Assembly (NCBI RefSeq): GCF_030403775.1
Contig: NZ_JAQMWQ010000021.1
Span: 1 to 64,000 of the forward strand
DNA: 64,000 nt
Origin: Paenibacillus sp. BSR1-1
GTDB lineage: Bacteria > Bacillota > Bacilli > Bacillales > Cytobacillaceae
Direction: 5' to 3'
Below are positions 53,015 to 61,666 of the stretch, one piece after another. The notes beneath the pieces are model-generated. The model was given only the letters and a program-made list of their open reading frames with translations. It searched no databases and was not told the origin of the DNA. Position 1 is the first letter of the stretch; each line of letters opens with the position of its first letter. The position numbers and the translations under genes were made by a program.

Positions 53015-54073
53015 ATGATCTACATCACCCTGATATTATGTTTTATTAGTTCTATTCTTCTTACGCCTTTAGTAAAAAAACTTGCCTTTAAAATTGGGGC
53101 TACTGATAAACCAAATCAACGAAAAGTCCATCAAAAAATCATGCCACGTCTTGGCGGATTAGCCATATATCTAAGCTTTATCATCGGAATGCTAGTAATG
53201 CGTCCTGGAGGGCCGTATGCGCTGCCGATTATCATTGGCAGTATTATCATTGTCATTACTGGAATACTAGACGATATGTTAGAGCTATCGGCGAAAATTA
53301 AATTCATAGCTCAAATAGCTGCTGCAGCCATTGTGGTGATTTGGGGCGGCGTTCATGTCCAATTCATCAACCTGCCATTTGGCGGCCAAATCGAATTCGG
53401 TTATTTTAGTATCCCACTGACGATTATTTGGATCGTCGGGATAACCAATGCGATCAACTTGATTGACGGTTTAGACGGACTAGCTGCCGGTGTTTCTTCC
53501 ATTGCCTTGATTACCATTTGTGGAATGGCGATTATCATGGGGGATGGCTTTGTAACAGCTGTTGCCTCTATCGTTCTAGCAAGCACGCTTGGATTTTTGC
53601 TATACAATTTTCATCCAGCCAAAATCTTTATGGGTGATACAGGTGCCTTATTTTTGGGATATATGATTTCCGTTTTATCCTTGTTAGGTTTTAAAAATGT
53701 AACACTGATTTCCTTTATCGTTCCTGTTATTATTCTTGGTGTACCGATCTCTGATACCTTCTTTGCCATCATTCGCCGAATTGTGAATAAGAAGCCATTA
53801 TCTGCACCAGATAAATCGCATTTACACCATTGTCTGCTCCGTACTGGCTTTACCCATCGTCAGACAGTGTTAATCATTTATGCAATGGCAGCATTCTTCG
53901 GTCTTGCGGCAATCATCTTTTCACAGGCAAAGCTTATGGGAGGATTCTTCCTCATCCTTGTCTTATTAATTCTAATAGAATTGATTGCGGAAACCGTTGG
54001 GCTTGTCGGCAAGAACTACCGCCCATTAATCAAAATGATGCGCGTTTTACTAATTAACCACAGTACGAAATAG
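53015..54073 (+). CDS. tagO: UDP-GlcNAc:undecaprenyl-phosphate GlcNAc-1-phosphate transferase (TagO/WecA), copy 1
   Basis: The protein has 352 residues and about eleven membrane segments. The start at ATG 53015 lies 6 nt after AGGAGG; ATG 53012 is the alternative. Family motifs are TDKPNQRKVHQKIMPRLGG, ITGILDDMLELSAKIKF (the Mg-binding DD), NAINLIDGLDGLAAGVS, FMGDTGALFLGY and KSHLHHCLLRTG (the cytosolic His motif). It starts undecaprenyl-linked wall polymer synthesis by transferring GlcNAc-1-P. A very similar paralogue lies at 60549. In B. subtilis there is one tagO next to yvhJ and yvyE; here two copies bracket gtrA, the LCP gene and a YfkN-like gene. Confidence 0.93.
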   Translation: MIYITLILCFISSILLTPLVKKLAFKIGATDKPNQRKVHQKIMPRLGGLAIYLSFIIGMLVMRPGGPYALPIIIGSIIIVITGILDDMLELSAKIKFIAQIAAAAIVVIWGGVHVQFINLPFGGQIEFGYFSIPLTIIWIVGITNAINLIDGLDGLAAGVSSIALITICGMAIIMGDGFVTAVASIVLASTLGFLLYNFHPAKIFMGDTGALFLGYMISVLSLLGFKNVTLISFIVPVIILGVPISDTFFAIIRRIVNKKPLSAPDKSHLHHCLLRTGFTHRQTVLIIYAMAAFFGLAAIIFSQAKLMGGFFLILVLLILIELIAETVGLVGKNYRPLIKMMRVLLINHSTK

Positions 54074-54080
54074 ATAAGCT

Positions 54081-54114
54081 GTAAAGCCTGGCCAAAGCGG
54101 TCAGGCTTTTTCTT
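54081..54114 (+). terminator. Terminator of tagO copy 1
   Basis: Stem AAAGCCTG / CAGGCTTT with an interior GCCAAAGCGGT loop is followed by TTCTTC. Confidence 0.75.
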
Positions 54115-54163
54115 CGTTATAAAAAAATGTATAATGTTTCTAAAAAATGGTGGAATTATTAAT

Positions 54164-54550
54164 ATGACGAAGTTTTTAAAGTTTGGTGCTGTTGGTATTT
54201 TCAATACTCTCATTACTATAGGGAGTTTCACTTTGTTCGTTTATCTAGGAATAAATTATATCTTAGCGAACACCCTTGCCTATGGCTTGGGGACAATAAA
54301 CAGTTTTTTTTGGAACAAAAATTGGGTATTTCAAGAAAGGTCAGGAAATCTGACGCTTTTTGTAAAATTTGTTATCGTTAATATTGTAATGCTTGGATTT
54401 AATACATTAACACTATACTTATTAGTTGATCAATTTAAAATTGGTTCTACCGCAGCTCAAGTCTTTTCTACATTTTTAGGAATGATGATAAATTTTTTAT
54501 TTAATCAAAAATGGACTTTCAGTAAGAAAAAGCCGCATCACGGAATATGA
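54164..54550 (+). CDS. GtrA-like membrane protein
   Basis: The protein has 128 residues and four membrane segments in the GtrA pattern: KFLKFGAVGIFNTLI at the N-terminus, LAYGLGTINSFFWNKNWVF in the middle and FLGMMINFLFNQKWTF at the end. GtrA proteins help move or present undecaprenyl-linked sugars for glycan side-branch glucosylation. I chose ATG 54164 because GGTGGA lies 9 nt upstream; the frame from 54134 would add residues before the family start. The partner glucosyltransferase is not adjacent. The stop lies inside a shared terminator hairpin. Confidence 0.88.
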   Translation: MTKFLKFGAVGIFNTLITIGSFTLFVYLGINYILANTLAYGLGTINSFFWNKNWVFQERSGNLTLFVKFVIVNIVMLGFNTLTLYLLVDQFKIGSTAAQVFSTFLGMMINFLFNQKWTFSKKKPHHGI

Positions 54551-54563
54551 TGCGGCTTTTTTC
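54527..54563. terminator. Bidirectional terminator between gtrA-like and LCP genes
   Basis: A 13-bp stem AAAAGCCGCATCA / TGATGCGGCTTTT spans the stop codon of the gtrA-like gene and abuts the stop of the convergent LCP gene. Confidence 0.9.
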
Positions 54564-55645
54564 TAATTATTGTTTTCGCTTGAATTTGTGTCATTATTAT
54601 TTGAATCTGAATCACTGCTAGCATCTGTACTGTCTGTTGTACTGGAGCCACCGGCAGTTGAATCGGATGCTAAATGCGCTTTTAAGATTGATTTTGTTTC
54701 TTCAAGTGAAGCATCATCGAGCTTGTAATAGTAAATTCGATTGATATATTCATCAGCACCCTTTAAGTTCAAGGTGTCGATTTTCAGCCCGCTGCCTGCA
54801 AGGCCGTAATCCATCAACGACTTCATATCATTGAAGGACATATTTGTCTGCATATTGTCGCCAACCGCTTCAATCATGTCAGCATGTTTGGTAATCGAGC
54901 CAAGTGAAAGAGCTTTTTTAAAAATTGCCTTAATAATTTCCTGCTGTCTCATTCCGCGCATTACGTCAGAATCTTTATGTCGCGTTCGGGCAAGGGCCAA
55001 AGCTTGTTCTCCTGTCAGCGTTTGTAAGCCCGGTTTTAAGCGGATGGCATTGTGATGGTCTTCAGAATCCTTTTCTGAAATCGCATAAGGTACGTCAACA
55101 TCAATTCCATCTAAAGCATTCACCACATCGATAAAGGCATAAAAATTAACTTTTACATAATAATCAATCGGAATATCGAGCAATTCTTGAACGGTGTCAA
55201 TCGTATATTTAGGTCCGCCGTATGCGTGAGCATGAGTGATTTTATCATATTTGTCCTTATCCGGAATATAAACATACGAATCACGAGGGATACTTAACAG
55301 CTTTACTGACTTTTCCTTTTTATTTAAGGTAGCTACTAGAAGTGCATCAGATCGAACGGCATCACCATATTGCTTTTTCCTGCTCTCACTTTCATCGACC
55401 CCAATAAGAAGGATGGAGATGTTATCTTTTTCTGGGTCAACCTGGGTAGCACGTTTTGACACGGTTTTAACAGGATTATACGATTTATTGACAACTGACT
55501 CCGCTTTTTTAAGCAAAAATGTTGCATATGCTGCACTACATAGGGCAACAATTAAAACCGGAACGAAAATCCACATAAAAACTCGCTTTTTCCGGATCTT
55601 TTTCTTCTTCTGCGCTTTACGCTGTGAGCGTTGAATTTCGGACAT
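54563..55645 (-). CDS. LytR-CpsA-Psr (LCP) family wall polymer ligase
   Basis: The protein has 360 residues. AAGGAG precedes ATG. It has a basic cytoplasmic start (QRKAQKKKKIRKKR), one membrane segment (~24-45) and an LCP domain (~75-310): ISILLIGVDESE, GDAVRSDALLVATLN, LLSIPRDSYVYIP, the arginine-rich ALARTRHKDSDVMRG and RQQEIIKAI. The C-terminal tail is a Ser/Asp/Asn-rich linker. LCP enzymes transfer undecaprenyl-linked glycans onto peptidoglycan, the final step of wall teichoic acid or capsule attachment. Its position beside tagO and yvyE is that of B. subtilis yvhJ (TagV). It is the only LCP gene in the window. Confidence 0.92.
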   Translation of the reverse strand: MSEIQRSQRKAQKKKKIRKKRVFMWIFVPVLIVALCSAAYATFLLKKAESVVNKSYNPVKTVSKRATQVDPEKDNISILLIGVDESESRKKQYGDAVRSDALLVATLNKKEKSVKLLSIPRDSYVYIPDKDKYDKITHAHAYGGPKYTIDTVQELLDIPIDYYVKVNFYAFIDVVNALDGIDVDVPYAISEKDSEDHHNAIRLKPGLQTLTGEQALALARTRHKDSDVMRGMRQQEIIKAIFKKALSLGSITKHADMIEAVGDNMQTNMSFNDMKSLMDYGLAGSGLKIDTLNLKGADEYINRIYYYKLDDASLEETKSILKAHLASDSTAGGSSTTDSTDASSDSDSNNNDTNSSENNN

Positions 55646-56027
55646 ATATTTTCTCCTTTATATCAATATCATCATGATTCATTTTTTTTAAGTATAAAAG
55701 ACCAATTTACATTTTACCCTTTTTTTACAGTTACGTAAACTGTAGTTTAGTGTCGAAATTTGAAAAATAAAATTCTTCTATTTTTCCACCTTTCCTGCGG
55801 AAAACTTCCCCATAATAGACGTTTTTCAGATTGGAATTGTTACATATGATTTTAAAGCCTTAAGCCGCTAGAACCCTTGAAAATTCTAAATATTCGGGCT
55901 AAAAATAATTTACGAACTTTCAACAAAATACCAACAATTATTTTACAAAAAAGACTATGAATCTATTGGAAAAATTAGTAGAATAGTCTTGCAATACAAA
56001 TATTTTTTGTCGAAGGGCGGAAAAAGT
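55646..56027. other. Divergent AT-rich intergenic region
   Basis: These 380 bases between the LCP gene (minus) and the YfkN-like gene (plus) contain no gene I can support. A TTTACA at 55942 with a poor -10 is the only promoter-like element on the plus strand. Confidence 0.4.
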
Positions 56028-59000
56028 GTGAAGAGAAAGATAAAGAGAAGCATGAAGAGACGCATGCTTAATAGTTCTCTAGCTGTTGTGATAGCGCTTA
56101 CAACGGTTCCATTTAATATTTTCCCACATGTGGCAAAAGCCGCGGGAACAGTTGAGAGCACTGTAAATCTTCGTTTAATGGAAACAACAGATTTGCATGA
56201 CAATGTCATGGACTACGATTACTATAAGGACGCTCCAACTATTGAGTTTGGACTTGACAGAACTGCCCAGCTTATTCACCAAGCTAGAGCAGAAGTAAAC
56301 CAAAGCAACTCAATGTTATTTGATGCGGGTGACCTGCTCCAGGGTAACCCTATGGCAGATTATGTTGCAAGAGTTAAAAAACTAGGGGCAACAGAACAAC
56401 ACCCTATGTTTAAAGCTATGGGCATGCTGGGATACGATGCTGGTATTGTTGGCAATCATGAATTTAACTATGGTTTAGATTTCCTTAATAATGCATTAGA
56501 AGAATCCCCTTATAATGTTGTAAATGCTAATATTTATGATGCGGTAACGGGCAAAAACTATTTCCAACCTTATAAAATTATTGATAAAAAAGTAATAGAT
56601 GATGCCGGAGTTGAACAAACCATTAAAGTCGGTGTCATAGGTTTTGCCCCACCGCAAATTTTGCAATGGGATCATGATAATTTAGCAGGTAAAGTAACTG
56701 TAAAAGGCATTGTTGAATCAGCTGAAGAGTTCATTCCTAAAATGAGAGCAGATGGTGCAGATGTTATTGTTGCAATCGCACACTCTGGTTGTGATGTAGC
56801 AGCACCTAACCAAGCAGAAGCAGAAAATGCTGTGTATGCTTTATCTTCAGTTCCTGGAATTGATGCTCTGCTTTTTGGACATGCACACGTGAACTTCCCG
56901 GGTGACGCAAAGTTTAATGGTAACAATACGATTGATAACGTAAATGGACATATCAATCAAGTACCTGCAATGGAAGCTGGTTTCTGGGGTAATAACCTTG
57001 GTGTTATGGATTTAAACTTGCAAAAAGCAGATGGAAAATGGCAAGTGGCAAGCTCTAAAGCTGCATTGAGACCAATCTTTAAGAAAGTTCCTGATGCAAA
57101 CGGTAAGTTAGTTTCTGTAGAGACGGTTGACGGGCCAGACCAACAAATTGTTGATGCTGTAAAAGACTATCACCAAGGTACGTTAGACTATGTACGCGGC
57201 AAAATTGGTACAACTTCAGCTCCACTATACAGCTTCTTTGCACAAGTACAAGATGATCCAACTATTCAAATTGTTAATAATGCGCAAACAGAATATGTTA
57301 AAAAGGCAATCGCAGATAAGCCAGAACTAAAAGACCTTCCAGTATTATCTGCAGGTGCGCCTTTTAAAGCTGGAGGAAGAAGCGGAGTCTCTTATTATAC
57401 TAATATTCCAGCTGGTGAACTTTCTATTAAGAGTGCTAACGACTTATATTTATATCCTAATACCTTAAAAGCAGTTCAGGTTACTGGTGCAACAGTAAAA
57501 GAATGGCTTGAAATGTCCGCTGGGCAATTCTTTCAAGTAGACCCAACCAAAGCAGAACCTCAAAATATTGTTAATGATGACTTCCCATCCTATAATTTTG
57601 ATGTAATTGATGGTGTCAAGTACCAAATAGATCTTACACAAAAACCTAGATATGACAAGAATGGTAATCTGATTAATCCAGATTCACATCGCATTGTTAA
57701 CTTAACAATGCCTGATGGCACAGCCGTAGATCCAAATCAACAGTTTATTGTTGCAACTAATAACTACCGTGCTGGCGGTGGCGGAAACTTCCCAGGACTA
57801 AAAGGCGGAGTTGCTAAAATAGTTGTGGATTCACCAGACGAAAGCCGTCAAGTTTTAATTAACTATATTACAGCTAAAGGTACTGTAAATCCTTCAGCAG
57901 ATAACAACTGGAAGTTTGCTCCTGTTGGCGGAAAAGCAGTTTTACAATTTAATTCTTCTCCAGATGCGAAGATTTATGCAGATGCTTCCCCTAATATAAA
58001 AGATGCTGGTGCAAATCCAGATGGTTCTGGCTTTGAGCAATATACTCTTGACCAAAACGTCCACATTCAATTATTAGGTATTAATGATTTCCATGGTCAG
58101 CTTGATACTTGGAGACAAATAAAAGACAGTTCTGGTAAAGTTGTAGATTACTCTGGGGGTATTGAATACCTTGCTGCTTACTTGAAGCAAAGAGAAGCAA
58201 CAAACCCTGCCAATACCCTAATGGTTCAAGCCGGTGACCTTGTTGGAGCAAGCCCTCCAGTATCTGCTCTTATGCAAGACGAACCAACTATCCGCATGAT
58301 GAATGAAATCGGCATTGACGTTGGTACAATCGGTAATCATGAATTTGACGAAGGCGTTGCTGAAATGAAGCGTCTGATTTATGGCGGCAGCAATCCAAAG
58401 ACTGAGAAATACGAAGCGAAGTATGGCAAGTTTACAGGCGCTAACTTCCCTTATGTAGTAGCAAACGTTGTGGATGAAAAGACTAATCAAAATATTTTAC
58501 CTCCATACGTGGTAAAAGAAGTTGATGGCGTGAAAATTGGCTTTATCGGTGTTGTAACAACTGAAACTCCAACAATCGTTACTCCAAGCGGCGTTGCAGG
58601 TGTAAAATTCACAGATGAAGTAACTGCTATTAATAAATACGCAAAAGAATTAACAGATAAAGGTGTAAAAACAATTGTCGTTCTTGCACACGATCCAGGA
58701 ACTTCAAAAACAGATGGTACAGCAGCAACTGGTAAAGTTGTTGACATGGCTAAAGCAATTGATCCTTCTGTTGACGTTATTTACGGTGCGCATGACCATA
58801 AATATCTAAATACAACTGTTGACAACAAGACATTAGTACAATCATGGTCATATGGTACAGCATTCTCAGATATTGACTTAACTATTGATGCTGTTTCTGG
58901 CGATATTATTGACCGCAAAGCAGAAGTTGTAGATACACTTCACAGCAAAATTACTGCTGATGCAAAAATCAAAGCTGAACTTGATGGCTACCAAGAAGAC

Positions 59001-60422
59001 ATCAAACCGATTGTCAGCCAGGTAGTTGGTTCTATTTCTGCTCCAATCACAAACGTGGCAAATGCTTCTGGTGAATCTGCACTTGGTAATTTAATTGCTG
59101 ATGGAATGCGCAAAGTCACTGGTACTGAATTAGGATTTATGAATTCCGGCGGTATCCGTAATCCGCTTCAAGGTGGACCTGATGGAAAAATCACTTGGGG
59201 CGATTTATTCAAGGTTCAGCCATTTGGTAATGACTTAGTAACAATGACTGTCACTGGTGACCAAATCAGAACCTTATTAAATCAACAATTCCAAGCACCG
59301 CCAAGCTATAACAAAATCATGGCAGTCTCTGGTCTTCGTTATACTTGGACCGATTCACAGCCTTATGGCAGTAAAGTGCTTGATATTTATTTAGAAGATG
59401 GTTCACTAATCGATCCAGAGGCTGAATACACAATTACTGTGAACAACTTCATGGCAGATGGCGGAGACGGTTTCTCAGTCCTTAAGTCTGGTAAAAATCG
59501 TGTAACAAACGTGGTGGATTTAGACGGTTTCATTCAGTACTTCAAATCCTTACCGCAGCCGGTAAGTGCACAAATTGAAGGCCGGATCTTAATTGACAAC
59601 TTTGTTGAAGAACCGCAAGTTTCAGTAACAAACTATGACGATACACTTTATGGTACAACAGAGCCAGGTGCAAAGGTTGTAGCAAAAGTTAGCGGAAAAG
59701 TTTTAGGTACTGCAACTGCTGATGACCAAGGTTACTTTGAAATCCCAATGGGACAAACATTTGCAAAAGGTACAGTAATTCGTTTAGACATCACTGATAG
59801 AACTGGAAACTTAACTCCATTTGATATTACTGTTGAAGCACAAACAGGCTGGATCTATTCCCAGGATGAAGATGGAAACGACGTTTGGTCTTATGTTGAT
59901 CCTGAAACGGAAGAGCTTTACACTAATAAGTGGCTTCACGATGAAGATGGTTTATGGTATTACTTCGATAATGACGGTATCATGGAAACTGGCTGGGTGA
60001 AAGTAAATGGCAAGTGGTACTTCTTAAGCGAAGATGAAGAAACTGCTGGTGCTATGCAAACTGGCTGGTTTAAAGAAGGTAACATAAAGTACTATTTAGA
60101 TGCAGTTAACGGCGACATGAAAGTTAACTGGGCACAAATAAATGGCAAATGGTACTACTTTGATATTCACGGTGTTATGCAAACTGGTTGGGTCCTTGTG
60201 AACAAGAAGTGGTACTTCCTTGATACAACTACTGGTATCATGAAAACTGGCTGGGTATTATCTGGAAAGAACTGGTATTACTTAGCGAACAGCGGTGCTA
60301 TGCTAACAGGCTGGGTACAAGTTAGCAATAAATGGTACTATCTATATAATGATGGTAAAATGGCGGCTAACACTACTATCGGCAAATACAAACTAGGTAA
60401 AGATGGCGCTTGGATTAAGTAA
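56028..60422 (+). CDS. Secreted YfkN-like double nucleotidase/cyclic phosphodiesterase with choline-binding repeats
   Basis: The protein has 1464 residues from GTG 56028, 7 nt after AAGGGCGG. A signal peptide (to ~HVAKAA) is followed by two complete metallophosphatase plus 5'-nucleotidase C-domain units. Unit 1 (~40-620) is CpdB-like: LMETTDLHDN, DAGDLLQGNP, VGNHEFNYG, AIAHSGCD, FGHAHVNFPG. Unit 2 (~680-1190) is UshA-like: LGINDFHGQ, QAGDLVGASP, IGNHEFDEG, YGAHDHKYL, FMNSGGIRNP. An Ig-like domain (~1190-1270) and about eight GW...WYY repeats (~1275-1464) end NTTIGKYKLGKDGAWIK. B. subtilis YfkN (about 1460 residues) has the same pair of units. Role: hydrolysis of 2',3'-cyclic nucleotides and nucleotides outside the cell. 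Here the repeats provide the wall anchor. Confidence 0.92.
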   Translation: MKRKIKRSMKRRMLNSSLAVVIALTTVPFNIFPHVAKAAGTVESTVNLRLMETTDLHDNVMDYDYYKDAPTIEFGLDRTAQLIHQARAEVNQSNSMLFDAGDLLQGNPMADYVARVKKLGATEQHPMFKAMGMLGYDAGIVGNHEFNYGLDFLNNALEESPYNVVNANIYDAVTGKNYFQPYKIIDKKVIDDAGVEQTIKVGVIGFAPPQILQWDHDNLAGKVTVKGIVESAEEFIPKMRADGADVIVAIAHSGCDVAAPNQAEAENAVYALSSVPGIDALLFGHAHVNFPGDAKFNGNNTIDNVNGHINQVPAMEAGFWGNNLGVMDLNLQKADGKWQVASSKAALRPIFKKVPDANGKLVSVETVDGPDQQIVDAVKDYHQGTLDYVRGKIGTTSAPLYSFFAQVQDDPTIQIVNNAQTEYVKKAIADKPELKDLPVLSAGAPFKAGGRSGVSYYTNIPAGELSIKSANDLYLYPNTLKAVQVTGATVKEWLEMSAGQFFQVDPTKAEPQNIVNDDFPSYNFDVIDGVKYQIDLTQKPRYDKNGNLINPDSHRIVNLTMPDGTAVDPNQQFIVATNNYRAGGGGNFPGLKGGVAKIVVDSPDESRQVLINYITAKGTVNPSADNNWKFAPVGGKAVLQFNSSPDAKIYADASPNIKDAGANPDGSGFEQYTLDQNVHIQLLGINDFHGQLDTWRQIKDSSGKVVDYSGGIEYLAAYLKQREATNPANTLMVQAGDLVGASPPVSALMQDEPTIRMMNEIGIDVGTIGNHEFDEGVAEMKRLIYGGSNPKTEKYEAKYGKFTGANFPYVVANVVDEKTNQNILPPYVVKEVDGVKIGFIGVVTTETPTIVTPSGVAGVKFTDEVTAINKYAKELTDKGVKTIVVLAHDPGTSKTDGTAATGKVVDMAKAIDPSVDVIYGAHDHKYLNTTVDNKTLVQSWSYGTAFSDIDLTIDAVSGDIIDRKAEVVDTLHSKITADAKIKAELDGYQEDIKPIVSQVVGSISAPITNVANASGESALGNLIADGMRKVTGTELGFMNSGGIRNPLQGGPDGKITWGDLFKVQPFGNDLVTMTVTGDQIRTLLNQQFQAPPSYNKIMAVSGLRYTWTDSQPYGSKVLDIYLEDGSLIDPEAEYTITVNNFMADGGDGFSVLKSGKNRVTNVVDLDGFIQYFKSLPQPVSAQIEGRILIDNFVEEPQVSVTNYDDTLYGTTEPGAKVVAKVSGKVLGTATADDQGYFEIPMGQTFAKGTVIRLDITDRTGNLTPFDITVEAQTGWIYSQDEDGNDVWSYVDPETEELYTNKWLHDEDGLWYYFDNDGIMETGWVKVNGKWYFLSEDEETAGAMQTGWFKEGNIKYYLDAVNGDMKVNWAQINGKWYYFDIHGVMQTGWVLVNKKWYFLDTTTGIMKTGWVLSGKNWYYLANSGAMLTGWVQVSNKWYYLYNDGKMAANTTIGKYKLGKDGAWIK

Positions 60423-60432
60423 TCTTTCTTAA

Positions 60433-60470
60433 AGAAGAGGCAATTCCTTCAGGGATTGCCTCTTTTTATT
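60433..60470 (+). terminator. Terminator of the YfkN-like gene
   Basis: Stem AAGAGGCAATTCC / GGGATTGCCTCTT with loop TTCA is followed by TTTATTTTTT. Confidence 0.88.
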
Positions 60471-60548
60471 TTTTCCGATTTTTACTATGATTTGTTTGTT
60501 TTTGATTTCTGTTTAATGGACAAACTTACTATCAAGGAGGATTTTTTT

Positions 60549-61613
60549 ATGCTTTTTCTTACCTTGATAGTATGTTTTTTCGTATCAATACTTATTACTC
60601 CACTCATAAAAAAATTTGCCTTCCTTATTGGAGCCACTGATAGGCCAAACCAGCGTAAGGTCCATCAATCGATTATGCCAAGACTTGGAGGCTTAGCAAT
60701 ATTTATCAGCTTTATGATTGGAATGATCCTCTTAAGGCCTGGAAATCCCTACTCGTTTGCGATACTTCTCGGCTGTTTAATTATCATCCTTACCGGACTA
60801 TGTGACGATTTGTTTGAGCTGCCCGCAAAATATAAACTAATTGGACAGCTGGCAGCCGCCTGTACCGTTGTTTTTTTCGGAAATCTGCAAGTCGTTTTTA
60901 TTAATCTGCCGTTTGGCGGTCAGCTGCAATTTGGTTTTTTAAGTATTCCGATTACAATCCTTTGGATTGTTGGAATCACCAATGCCATTAATCTCATTGA
61001 TGGATTGGACGGATTAGCAGCTGGGGTATCGTCTATTGCGTTAATAACGATTTCGGGGATGGCGATTATTCAGGGGAATTTATATGTTGTTGCGGTTGGG
61101 TTAATTGTACTGGCAAGTACTCTAGGATTTATTTTTTACAATTTCCATCCAGCCAGTATTTTTATGGGAGATACCGGGGCATTGTTTTTAGGATTTATCA
61201 TTTCTGTTTTGTCTCTTCTCGGCTTTAAAAATGTCACCTTTATTTCCTTTGTAATTCCTGTAATTATTCTTGGAGTGCCGATTTCGGATACTTTTTTCGC
61301 AATACTTCGGCGTATTATTAACAAAAAGCCTTTGTCCGCACCTGACAAATCTCATTTGCATCATTGTATGCTGCGCATGGGCTATTCACACCGCCAGACT
61401 GTTCTGCTTATTTATGCAATGTCAGCGTTTTTTGGACTAGTTGCTGTCATTTATTCACAAGCCCGAATTGGCGGTGCCTTATTTTTAATCGCTGTAGTTA
61501 TTCTTTTTATTGAAATTATTGCCGAAAAAATCGGACTTATGGGACGAGACTACCGCCCATTACTAAATATCGTCCAGACGCTAAAAACAACCACTGCAAA
61601 AGACCGCTCATGA
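60549..61613 (+). CDS. tagO: UDP-GlcNAc:undecaprenyl-phosphate GlcNAc-1-phosphate transferase (TagO/WecA), copy 2
   Basis: The protein has 354 residues. ATG 60549 lies 8 nt after AAGGAGG; the upstream part of the frame overlaps the previous terminator and is not coding. The motifs match copy 1: TDRPNQRKVHQSIMPRLGG, LTGLCDDLFELPAKYK, NAINLIDGLDGLAAGVS, FMGDTGALFLGF and KSHLHHCMLRMG. The catalytic residues are intact, so it should be active. It sits next to yvyE and degS as B. subtilis tagO does, so it may be the ancestral copy. Differences between the copies concentrate in membrane segments and the C-terminal tail (TTTAKDRS). Confidence 0.93.
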   Translation: MLFLTLIVCFFVSILITPLIKKFAFLIGATDRPNQRKVHQSIMPRLGGLAIFISFMIGMILLRPGNPYSFAILLGCLIIILTGLCDDLFELPAKYKLIGQLAAACTVVFFGNLQVVFINLPFGGQLQFGFLSIPITILWIVGITNAINLIDGLDGLAAGVSSIALITISGMAIIQGNLYVVAVGLIVLASTLGFIFYNFHPASIFMGDTGALFLGFIISVLSLLGFKNVTFISFVIPVIILGVPISDTFFAILRRIINKKPLSAPDKSHLHHCMLRMGYSHRQTVLLIYAMSAFFGLVAVIYSQARIGGALFLIAVVILFIEIIAEKIGLMGRDYRPLLNIVQTLKTTTAKDRS

Positions 61614-61614
61614 C

Positions 61615-61645
61615 AAAAGGGACTCATACTTTGAGCCCCTTTAAA
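61615..61645. terminator. Bidirectional terminator between tagO copy 2 and yvyE
   Basis: Stem AAAGGGACTCA / TGAGCCCCTTT (one G-U pair) lies between convergent genes. Confidence 0.82.
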
Positions 61646-61666
61646 TTTTCCCAATTGTAATCTATC

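Noticed and set aside
54134..54163. Longer start for the GtrA-like protein
   Set aside because: No ribosome binding site precedes 54134, and the family N-terminus begins at the ATG at 54164.
2510..60422. Clostridial-toxin-type (CROP) repeat toxins
   Set aside because: The GW repeats resemble CROP repeats, but no glucosyltransferase or autoprotease toxin domain is linked to them; all partners are wall or nucleotide enzymes or LRRs.
60456..60548. Longer start for tagO copy 2
   Set aside because: The upstream part of the frame overlaps the previous gene's terminator, and AAGGAGG points to ATG 60549.
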